Below are positions 1 through 10,100 of a stretch of DNA of 64,000 nucleotides, piece after piece. The DNA is taken from positions 21,302,376 to 21,366,375 of the forward strand of contig NC_092567.1 in NCBI RefSeq assembly GCF_037975245.1, in the 5' to 3' direction. Within the stretch, counting starts at the first letter, position 1, and every line of letters begins with the position of its first letter. The position numbers and the translations under genes are program-made. Below the pieces are notes generated by a model. The model did no database searches. It was not told where the DNA came from and saw only the letters and a program-made list of their open reading frames with translations. Origin of the DNA: Apostichopus japonicus. Lineage: Eukaryota; Echinodermata; Holothuroidea; Aspidochirotida; Stichopodidae.

Positions 1-68
<68 letters not shown>

Positions 69-155
69 TATATTAGGTAGATATATATTAGGTAGATATA
101 TATTAGATAGATATATATTAGATAGATATATTAGATAGATATATATATATATATT
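1..155. repeat. GATA microsatellite with degenerate extension
   Basis: Perfect (GATA)n fills about the first 66 bases. It then decays into roughly 15-bp units of the form TATATATTAGGTAGA or TATATATTAGATAGA and ends in a TA run near 155. It touches the window edge, so its full length is unknown. Confidence 0.95.
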
Positions 156-989
156 TCTATGTATATTTCACGAAAGAATGAAAATCTATTTCTTCCTTTC
201 TTTGTTTAATAGAAGTTGATCGTTGCTTATAGTTTACCATGTGTGAGACTATTGGTGAAGATCAAGTTTGTTACTTCAAGAAATAAGTGAGGTATAATGG
301 GGTGACATGTCAAATCAACCTTGCACATTATTTATTCGCTTTTTGCTTTTGTTTCTCATGAATCATATACAGGGTTATTTCATCTATGTCTAAGCAGCCT
401 TTATGAAATCATTTGCTGTCGTTTAAAGAAACCAAAGGTAAGTTGAGTATATTTAAAAGAAACAACAAGTCTTAAGAAAGATAAAATACTTAGAAGAGCA
501 ACGCTCTGATTTTGGTCGACATTTTAATACCAAAACAGTGTAACTACAAAATTGGGTCCCAATCGATCAAATTGAGACATCCATTGATCAATCACTTAGT
601 GTTTATAGGTTATTAAAACTGGCATGCAAGTTCAATATTTTTTTTGTATCTATCGTTTTGTCTGTCCGGCATTTTCAATAATTGTGGTTTTTCTTTCTTT
701 TTGAATACCCAAACCCTGTGGCGTTATTAATGAAATATTGCCAGCAAATTTCATAGGTCTTTGTACAGCATGAACAAGTCCTTTAATTACATTTTTTATT
801 TTTTGTTTAGTATTGCTTAATAATGAATAAGTATCTCAGATCAATGTTTAAAATTGTTTCAGAAAGAAAATGTCTCATTTCTGCTTTTGATTCTTGTGTT
901 TAGTCCAAAAAAAACATTTTTTTGTTTCTGTTTTTTTATCGTTGTTTTGGAAGAAACAGGAGAGAGAATGATGATTTGGTTTGTGATTT
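156..989. other. AT-rich DNA without recognisable genes
   Basis: I see no open frame with recognisable protein content and no paired repeat. There are several T-rich runs. It may be intronic if the possible exons at 990-1229 and 2211-2303 belong to a plus-strand gene starting left of the window. Confidence 0.5.
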
Positions 990-1229
990 ATGCTTACTTT
1001 TATCCTTTTGTTTTGTTTTCTTATTTTTGTTGAGATTAGTCAATTTTCAGGTTTGGTGTTGGTATTTTTATTATCTGCCCTTGTAGGCCTTTTCACCATT
1101 TATTTTGAAAAAACTAAGAAAGAGACTTACCTGGCTGAAAAATTGATATTTTATGTTTGCTCTCTATTTAACTTTCTTTCTCCCGCTTTGACTGTTTGCT
1201 TTTCGGCTTTATTTAAATATTTTTTCTGA
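990..1229 (+). CDS. unrecognised hydrophobic ORF, possible exon
   Basis: A 79-codon open frame is rich in Phe, Leu and Val. Two hydrophobic stretches (about residues 1-40 and 50-78) are separated by a charged FEKTKKETYLAEK segment, as in a membrane protein. A T-rich tract ending in TTTTCAG lies at 1040-1050 and could be a splice acceptor entering this frame. I do not recognise the family. T-rich noncoding DNA readily produces Phe/Leu-rich open frames, so this may be chance. It would matter only if it joins the possible terminal exon at 2211. Confidence 0.15.
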   Translation: MLTFILLFCFLIFVEISQFSGLVLVFLLSALVGLFTIYFEKTKKETYLAEKLIFYVCSLFNFLSPALTVCFSALFKYFF

Positions 1230-1499
1230 GATACAGTATGTATGCAACTGTGCAGAATATAAGTAGAGTTAGATATTGGAGAGGCTAGTAAGGTTGGAAC
1301 CCTATTCTCCCATCTCCATGTACACTACAGGATATCGTCCAGATGCTACCTGTAAAGGGAATGGTGAGGTCTTAAACTGCCTCCTCCCCCCAAACAAAAT
1401 GAGCTATTCGTACATGCTTATTCCAACATATTTCCCAGCACCATATTGTTCTTCTCAGAGGAACTTCCCCTTCCCCCACACCTCTCCCCCCACCCCACC

Positions 1500-1616
1500 C
1501 CTATCCCAAATTAAATCTGGGACATTTTTGGGACACTTAGTAATCGGGAACGAAATGTTGGAACCGGGGACTGTCCCCATAAATTGGGGAAGTCTGGTCA
1601 CCTTACTAAAGAGAGT
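1500..1616. repeat. fragment of dispersed repeat ending in GTCTGGTCACC
   Basis: The segment reads through GGGACACTT and a CCGGGGACTGTCCCC palindrome to GTCTGGTCACCTTA. A related segment at about 3465-3545 has GTGGACACTTTTAATCCGGG and the same GTCTGGTCACCTTA end. The shared end looks like the terminus of a small DNA transposon. No opposite terminus was found for this copy. Confidence 0.4.
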
Positions 1617-2210
1617 TTGATTGTAGTCCCTTTCCTTGCCACTAGTTCTTCTTTCAACATCTTGCATTTACTGCACATAATTCAAGGACTATAAAGTGAC
1701 CGAAAATCTGCTAGATATCCCGCAAAGTTTCAAAACCTTTCAAAATGCATCTTAGCATTTCTTTAACAGGTTTGTATTATCTTTCTATATAGTGAACGTA
1801 AAAAAAATTCCCTTCTGTTATAAACTATTTCCCGCAGAACTTCCTAGACAGTTTTCCTTTGATGTATTTGCTTGATTTTCTTGACATTGGCCGATAAGTC
1901 AGAGTTTTGTGTAACAGTGAGAACATAAAATTCACAACCAACATAAAAAAAAAAACATAACCTAAAGGAGACATCAACCCAACTGTCACCATTACTCTGT
2001 GTGATATGGTTCTACCACCAGAGCAGTCCACAAACTTTTATCCTCATGACCCACGACCTTACCTTCCTTGACAACTGAGCCATGGCCCATCAGGTCTCAC
2101 CCCTCAAATTTGATTCTCTACCGTCCTCGTGAATCCATGTGAATTTGTCCAATCATCTATTGTGTTAACAACCATGGTACTGACATTATTTTTTTTATCT
2201 ATTTCTTCAG

Positions 2211-2303
2211 GCCCCAGATGACGGGGGACCAGTGCCTGTTCATCAACTCCCCCTCACTCCCGCTCCAAGCCCTCCTGGAATCACCTTACCTGCCCCTCAA
2301 TGA
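2211..2303 (+). CDS. possible last coding exon of an unidentified gene
   Basis: A T-rich tract ending TTTCTTCAG is a good splice acceptor at 2202-2210. In phase 0 the following 30 codons are open, GC-rich against an AT-rich background, and Pro-rich: APDDGGPVPVHQLPLTP, then PAPSPPGITLPAPQ and a TGA stop. This is what a C-terminal tail exon looks like, with the rest of the gene to the left of the window or in undetected exons at 1-2200. I do not recognise the protein. It could be chance, because a short exon cannot be proved from one sequence. Confidence 0.3.
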   Translation, partial: APDDGGPVPVHQLPLTPAPSPPGITLPAPQ

Positions 2304-3464
2304 GCCACATAGGTCTCCTCTCCAGGATAGATGTTGGTCTTGGGAGATTTCTTGCTGATTTACGATGGTGGTGGTTTCCGTGTTCGGTCTACTTTGAAGA
2401 AGAAGAAAAAACACAGTCGCTCTTGTTGCAATGTACCTTTCCTGCTACACGTGCATTCATGAAGACAGTGTATTTAATTTACTGTATTACTGAGCTACAA
2501 AAGATGTTTAGTACCTTGGGAACATGTTCGTCTTTCAAAACACAGCTGAGTTAAGTAAGGCTCATCTTGTTTATTTTGTTCTGAGATGGAATATGTCATG
2601 AGTAGCCATTTGGGACAATATGCCAGTGCTATTACCACTCTATACTGTCCTCACATGTCATGCTTCCAAGGACCTCGTACTGACAGTATGAACAGTTCTG
2701 AAAATTTGTCTAATAGAAATAGGATGTTCATACTGTCAGTACAAGTTCTTCGAAGCTTGATGTGCAATAACAACATATTAAATAAAATAAGTGAACCCAC
2801 ACCTAACCATGGACCTATAGTACATTTGAGATTGCTGATCTTGCTAGTCTAGGATGCTTGATTTATCTGCTTGAGTATATTTAATTCCAAAGTCAATAAT
2901 CAGGACATTTACATAATGTTTACTGAATATCCCAAAGCTCACAGAGGTCAACAGTTTATGAATTAAAGTTGTGACCTGTTTATTCCAGAAAATCAGGGGA
3001 CATGATACCCACCAACCCCCCAGCAATGTTGATGTCAACACTAATACCTACACTATGTTTAAAGGAAGGCATTTTGAGGGTCTCATTGGTTCTGGGGTTC
3101 TATGTTTCAAGGATGTTGGTCTAATGCCTAAGTTTAGAACACCTTTCAGAAACAAGTATTTGTCCAAGATAATAATCCAATTTAAAAAAAAAATTAGAAA
3201 ACTCAAAGGTAACTGGACGTTCTATTATTCATCACTAAGTACGACATAATTCCGTTCATGTATTAGAACCAGCTGTGAAATTATTCAATGATCTGGGTTA
3301 TCTCTGAGCGATGAAAGAGAATTATGTTTGTAGTTATGAACAATCACAGCTAAGGATCAAGTTGTCTCTATAACCAGTAAATCAAACAGGCAAATTGAAA
3401 TATTTCAGTGCCTTTTTGCAAACTGAGGCATACTCATACAATACTCATACAATCTGTGTGCATT
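2304..3464. other. intergenic sequence, nothing recognised
   Basis: Only short open frames without recognisable content. CATACTGTCAGTAC near 2728 is the reverse complement of GTACTGACAGTATG near 2677, a local inverted repeat of 14 bp. No gene seen. Confidence 0.5.
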
Positions 3465-3678
3465 TCCGTGGACACTTTTAATCCGGGACGGCACATGAAG
3501 TCATGGACGACCCCCGGAAATCAGGGTGTCTGGTCACCTTAATATAAAGTAAAAGTTAAGTTAAGTAAATGCATTCATTGACATAGACAGCTAGGCTGTT
3601 TTTTTTTTTAAATGTTTTGGTTTTTGGGGCTTTGGTTTTTTTTTAAACTAATAGTATCAGACACAGTAGGCTGGCATT

Positions 3679-4166
3679 GAACAGGGAATACTTTATCAGG
3701 TATCTCATAGCAAAATGTTTAAATTGCTATACAAGTGAAAAAATGTATAGCAGTTTTTGTACACAGAGAAACCATAGTATTTTATAGGAGATGACAGTTG
3801 AGAGGATTCAAAACTGCTACCAAAAAATGTTCAGATTGCTATACAATACACATACAATCTGGGGACATTTCTGTGGACACTTTTAACCCGGGCACAGCTC
3901 TTGAAATCCAGCAGTTTCTGTAGACAGGAACCATAGTATTTTATGGGAGATGACAGTTCAGAGGATTCCAAACTGCTGCACAAAATGTTCAGATTGCTAT
4001 ACAATACACATACAATGTGGGGACATTTCTGTGGACACTTTAATCCGGGGACAGCACTTGGAATCCAGGAGGGTTTCTGTAGACAGGAACCATAGTCTTT
4101 TATAGGAGATGAAAGTTCAGAGGATTCAAAACTGCTACACAAAATTTGAAGACTAAATTATTCCCT
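3679..4166. repeat. DNA-transposon-like repeat with internal 158-bp duplication
   Basis: The left end has ACAGGGAATACTTTATC and the right end has GACTAAATTATTCCCTGT, an imperfect terminal inverted pair. Inside, a unit of about 158 bp containing CAGATTGCTATACAATACAC is tandemly duplicated (3831 and 3989), with a further partial copy before it. Diverged partial relatives lie at 23905-24055, 25640-25730, 37150-37275 and 57255-57350, so it is a dispersed family. No clear target-site duplication was found. Confidence 0.55.
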
Positions 4167-4744
4167 GTGTGTATCCATGGCAATAATGATGATCTATGAG
4201 ATCAGTTCTTCCTTAAATACTTTTTTGTTTCATTTTTCATATTTTACTAAGATCATAAATAAATTTCATTCTGTGAATAATCATGTCAAAATTTGAAAAA
4301 TACAAAAACTTACAAAATAACCAGAAAATTTACTTTGAATTTGTTTATTTTATTTTTTTTTTCATATCTTTCTATAAATAATAAAATTTGTTTTATTCTT
4401 GAATTATAATGGAGGTTTTAGGGGTTACCTTGCTCAGTGGAAAGTTTTTTCATGGATAGCTACCTTCTTCATGAATTGCCAGTGACATTTTCATATTGGT
4501 GAGCTTGAGCTACATTCTGATATAATTTCCGAAAGTCCCAAACGATGATGTGTTTGTTGTCGAGTTAATACTTTGTGAAAACTACAGGGAAGGAGGCCCA
4601 GTCAGATTAGTAGAGGCTTTACCCACTTCACCGATCCTGTCATTCACTGAACATAACTTTATCATTTGACACTTAAATGAAATTTAGTCAAAAGATATGA
4701 AAAGAGGGCTGGCATAAACAAGGGGAGAAACCAAATATCAACCC

Positions 4745-4965
4745 TTGTCCCCTCCTCCAATTTGTTATTATAAATTATTAATCTGTTATTAAAATTCATT
4801 GTTTTTACAAATTGGTTAATTTGTTATTACAAATTATTAATCTGTTGTTAGAAAACATTAGCTTTATTTGTTATTACAAATAATTTATTTGTTATTACAA
4901 ATTATTGACTTGTTTTTAAAAGAATTCTTAACTCGTTATACCAAATTGTTAACTTGTAATCTGAA
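4745..4965. repeat. diverged AT-rich tandem repeat
   Basis: Several imperfect repeats of TTTGTTATTACAAATTATT separated by CTGTTATTAAAA-type spacers. ATTTGTTATTACAAAT is itself nearly palindromic, so each unit could fold. Confidence 0.6.
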
Positions 4966-5169
4966 ATAAACTTATTTCAAATTAATAATGGCCTAAGTGT
5001 AGACAGTAACAGAAAGAAACTAGCGCCCTCTGTCTTCCAGTCTTGCTCAGTATGTTCAACAAAGTATTCTGTTATCTGGATTTTCTTTAATTATTTATTA
5101 ATTATTTGCAATGAACACATCCAATGTCAAATATAGTAAAGTATTAGTTAATGGCATCTAAACTTGGAA

Positions 5170-5508
5170 AGGGTGTGAAGAAACGTCTCATGCCGGTAAT
5201 CTGACCTAGTTTCGAATGAGGTGTAACATAAGTGTTAGACACCACCATTGATCCCAGAAGATACACACACAGCTTGCTCCCGTCGGTAATTAGACACTAG
5301 TGTACAGTCAATACATACAGCTACGGTCAATACCCACAACACAGTGTACATAGCAGCGTGGACATCTCAGGTCTAGACAAAGGATAAGGTATCATGTTTC
5401 AACACTGTCTGCATTTTGTAGCGACAAGAAGAAAACGTCACTTGCAAGCAACGGAAAGTTAACTTTTTCAGAGCGCAGCACGCGGGTTGTGGCAAGTCTT
5501 CAATGCCT
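5170..5508. mobile_element. MITE, TTAA-type, copy 1
   Basis: Its ends AGGGTGTGAAGA and TCTTCAATGCCT are inverted terminal repeats of the same kind as at 34454-34817, and the interior is the reverse complement of that copy along its length. It shares, inverted, the CACACACAGCTTGCT, GACACTAGTGTACAGTC and TTGTAGCGACA motifs. TTAA survives on the right flank (5510-5513); the left flank reads GGAA, as expected of an eroded duplication. About 339 bp, no coding capacity, nonautonomous. Confidence 0.75.
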
Positions 5509-5514
5509 TTTAAG

Positions 5515-6400
5515 CAATATTTTTAATTCCACCATTTTATCTCAATATTCGACTTGTTTTAAAAAATTCTTTACTATTCCAAAATCGCAAAATCATAACT
5601 ATTTTCCAAAACAAAAAGATTTTCGAAGTATTTTGACAATTTTACTACAATTCTAAACTTCAACTATGTTATATCAAACTTTTCACTATATACTGTCAAG
5701 ACAGTATTTTTACTTGATATTGAAATATCGACTTTTACATTAAACCTATTCTCTAATATTGGCTTTTTTATATATCGATATTTCGACTTGATCCTGAACA
5801 AAATTCATATCAAAGTTTAGCTATTTATCTCTATTCATCTGGGGTCAGTATTTAAATAAACTAATGAGGTAGTGTGAACAGACCGGTATGAATGTTGTAA
5901 GAAGGCCGGTGAATTAAAATGCACAAAACCACTCGTTTCAGACACCAACAAATGACTTCGTTAGCTGATATAACAAACAGATAGGACTTTTGCACTTTTA
6001 AAACAAACGATTTTTTCGGTACCATTATATAAGTTGGTGATTTCATCCGAAGAAGTAATATCACCCATACCACTATAAACAAAACGGCTTGCCATAATCT
6101 TGCTAAAAATCAGCTGGCGGGAAGAAGCACACGACCAAATTTCGAATGTGCGCTAGGGACACATTAGCACTGTCTACAGCTCACGAACATTACAACTTAC
6201 TACACAAGTGTTTTGGCGTGTTGATTACACAGTAAACCACCTCATGCATGGTTTAATGTCGAAAATACCGCGCTTGGTAATAACGTAATATGGATAAAAG
6301 GCTTTACGCATTACCGTCAGGTTGGTAGTTATTGGTAATTTTATTTAGAATCACAAACTTTTGAGGGAAAATGTGACGAGTAACAACCGCTTAGCCAAAA
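5515..6400. other. intergenic AT-rich sequence upstream of TWNK
   Basis: Nothing recognised. A 73-codon minus-strand frame at 5861-6082 shows no family features and is treated as chance. Confidence 0.5.
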
Positions 6401-6404
6401 TAGT

Positions 6405-6990
6405 AGACCTAGCCAATTTCCACTTTGGCTTAGGCCACCCTAGTATAAACACAACATAACAGTTACGAGGCCTAACTAGTCCTAGCCTAAGCCGAGACCA
6501 GGCCTACGAATCGATGAAGTATTAATGTGTATCATATGTGCGAATTAAGATTGAAGTTCGAAAGTTGGCCAAGTCTAATACTAAGCCTAAACTAGCTGTA
6601 GTACTATGACTAGTATGACTGTGAGGGAGTTTATATACAATACCCTGAATAGCAACTAGGCCTAGGCTAAACACATTCTCTTACTTGTCTTAGTCTTCTG
6701 AATCTTACACAACAAATTGCAGGTAGGGCCTAGGCTTGAGTATGGGCCAGCATACTCAAACAAAAAAGATGACTATTAAGTAACATCTAACGTGTGACCC
6801 CTAAACTAAGCCTACATTAGGTGTAAACTCTACGCTATAAACAGCTTACTCCAAACTTTTTGCCAAAGTAACTTAAACCACAGTTGAATCAAAACTTACC
6901 TTAAGTTAGACATACTTCCCTAGGCCATAGACGTGTGAAATTATGGCCTATAGGCCTAGGCTAGCCTTTGTAAGGTTTCTAATTATGATT
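6405..6990. promoter_or_regulatory. cluster of GCCTA/TAGGC motifs upstream of TWNK
   Basis: The strings GCCTA, TAGGC, CCTAGG and AGGCCTA occur about two dozen times in under 600 bp, for example AGGCCTAGGCTA near 6658 and TAGGCCTAGGCTAGCC near 6951. They stop shortly before the possible splice acceptor TTTCTTACAG at 7024-7033, ahead of the TWNK start. Similar clusters occur in EIF3M intron 1 and upstream of the liprin-alpha exon. The placement suggests a 5'-region element or an old repeat; regulatory function is inference only. Confidence 0.3.
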
Positions 6991-7136
6991 CTACCCAGGA
7001 TTTATGTGACTTATATATATATATTTCTTACAGATGCTGCAGGCTAAGTTAACTCCCAACAGGTCAAGAAACATTCATCATCTGGATTCAAAAAAAAAAA
7101 ATCGTCCTCCATGAATAATTTCTAACTGATGAATAT

Positions 7137-10100
7137 ATGAACCACATCCAAGCAGTTTTTTATTTGGAAGCAAAAATGTCAGTACTTCCTCACATTTCCC
7201 CATGTCCAAATCTCTCATATATCTGTAAGCCTCTGAGCTGTCTAACTTATACCTGTCCAGTCCTGACTAGGAGACTAGGCTATCAACAGGTTTGTTCCAA
7301 ACAATTGAATTTGAGAATGTCAGTCAATGTACCTGCAGTACATCATAAGCTTTTCAACTCTTTTCAAAGAAGTTGGAACGATACGAGTGGTGACGGATTG
7401 AGCAATGTAGTAGTAAAGACTAGAAGGCAAATTGACTGTCAGAATTGTATACTTTGGAAACACAAGACTAAAGCATGGAGGAGATTTTCATCGAAAGCAA
7501 CCCCACCAGATTTAGACCTGACAAGCAAGGAGGTATCGATGGAAGAGTGCCTTGTTCCATCAACTTCTGACATTAAAACTTTCCTGAAGAAGAGGAGATA
7601 TGATCTCAAAGAAGGCTTTGTCTGCTTTGAGATCGATTGCCAGTTTTGTAACTATCTGAAAGACCCTAAACTTAGAAATCCACCGCAGACTGAAGGCAAA
7701 AGTGTCTATGTCAACAAAATTTCAGGTATTTTCAGATTTGTACTTTATTTTATTTCATTTTATTTTATTGTTTTCTTGAAATCTTTGTATATACACCTAG
7801 TAGAGTTTGAAACGTAGACGGCTGTACTGGTCATCCTTCCTTGCCTCCCCAACCTACAAAAAGTAGTTCTATTGAAATACGGTAAGATTTGTAGAAGTGT
7901 TTCTTGCTGCAAAGAGCAATATGAAAACCCTCCCCCCCCCCCCACCCTCACAATTTTTGTCTCTTTGTCCTTCTAGCATGTTTTATTATGTGAGTCTTAT
8001 ACAACATACTGTACTACTTGAGAAGACTAGGACTTTCTGCTTTATATTTACTCTTTAATCTAATGGGAACCTTATATAAGGCTTCAAAATATTCTTGCCC
8101 TGATACGTCCCTTGCAAACCCCCAGCCTTCAGCTCACGAGTAAAGCACCATCGCTCGGCCCATTTTCAGTATTTTCCAAGATAATATTTTTTTGCCCCAG
8201 TTACTGATAGTTTCGATATTTAAGTACTGTCAACTTCCCTCCTCAACACCCTAATACAACCCTGGGTCATCCCTGACTGACAGAGCACCTCTCCCGTTCT
8301 CACGTTACCCTTACATTACCCATACCTTACCTTGATCTTCATATGTTACCTTCACAGGCCATTCCATGTGTGAATGCGGTCGGATCAAAGGGTCGTGGAC
8401 CCAGACCAAGGACTCCCTATCAGCACTCAAACAGAGGCGAAGTGCTTACTACGTAAACGTCATTGAAACGGCAATCCGGGCAAACAAGCAGAGCGGGGCG
8501 TCCACTGCTGGAATCAATACAACTGGCAGTGCATTGTGGGAGGAAGCTGTGCATCTCTCAGATGTCTCTCGGGGAGTCTACGAACAAGTGCAAGAAAAAT
8601 TCGATATTCCTGTGAGTGTGCCAGAATATCTGAGAATTTAATGTGTGTGTTTTCCCCAGACAGGGCATTTTTTATTTTTTTAAATCTCAAATTGCCAAAT
8701 ATGACTTGAAATTAATGATGTTTAGTTTTCATACATTTAACAATCAAATTACAAAGTTTCTTTTTATTCTAGCCATGGATACCCTCGCGATGCCTTGTAG
8801 ACAGAAATTACTCGTTTAAAGGTAGTCAGTTTAGGCCCCAAATTATAGCACTCTATTATTGCAAAAAGTTATCAAAAAGTACTTTCCTGGAGGTATTTAC
8901 TCTCCAAATTGTTTTCAGAAATGTTTAAGGAATACACAAGATACCTGAATGTCCTAGTGAGGAAAATTTCCTTGAAGGTTGTAATGAAAACAGTTTAAGA
9001 ATTTTGACCAAAGGTGACCATATTTGAATATCTAGCATATTTGGGGCCCATACAGCACACCTTTAATGTCCATTCTTGCAAAAATCTTCCGAGTCACTAT
9101 AACTTTTTGTTAGTGGACATTAGTGTAGGTTGTTAACAAAGTTTGAATATATATCTAAGATGTAGCATACCTGGATTATTTCCATAGTACCATAAATAAT
9201 TCTAATCTAGCAATATCCGAACCAGATAGCAATTTTAACATACATCATTCGATTTACTGAACTTGTAGTATTGTATGGTTTCTATAGTTCCATTTACATT
9301 CTAACTCAGTTGCAACACAAAGTAGTACAAAATTACCGCAAAGTAAAACGTTTTATCGCATTACATTATATCATCGTAGGAATTTTCCTTTTTTACGGTC
9401 TGTTAAAAACTGCACCCTATAGCATACCAAACTGATTTAGCCAGACTGTTTTTTTGTGTTTGGTTCCAATTTTGTCTAAATATATCAAGAAGACAAACTA
9501 AAAGAAAACAATTTTTGTTCATATCACTGCTTGATTTGCTTAGATCCATACAGGTTTGGCCTTGAGCTACTGTACGTAAGCCTTAAATGGAAATTGCGCC
9601 CTATATCATCTTTGTGGTGAGCTATGATTGGGTACCAATTAGAAGTCTTCAAATTGCATTCTGGTTTTATTCATTTCACAGGGAATTTCTCAAGATACCT
9701 TTGATTTCTTCAACGTCAGATTCAATCGTAAGAGGTCGACTTTGCTCTTTCCCAACTACAGTCTCCAACAGAGACTCGTCGGCTTCCATGCAGTCACCGC
9801 TAAGTCAAAGATAATCTCAAGAGAATCCCCAGACTCTGAAGAAGATCAGAAATACACCAAGAGAATAATAAATATATCTTCGGAGTTTCATCCAAAGTAA
9901 GTAACGGCTCATCTGGGGTGGTTTATAGTTAAAGTGAAGCAATAAAGAAGAATCGCTTGATGATACCAAAATTCAGGAATCCTCTAAACCTGGGGTGGGC
10001 AGCCTATGGCCCGCAAACCACATGCGGCCCGCCAGTGATTTATTTGTGGCCCGTGAGAAGTCTCAAGACGAGAGAAAAAATTAATCTATTTTACATCATC

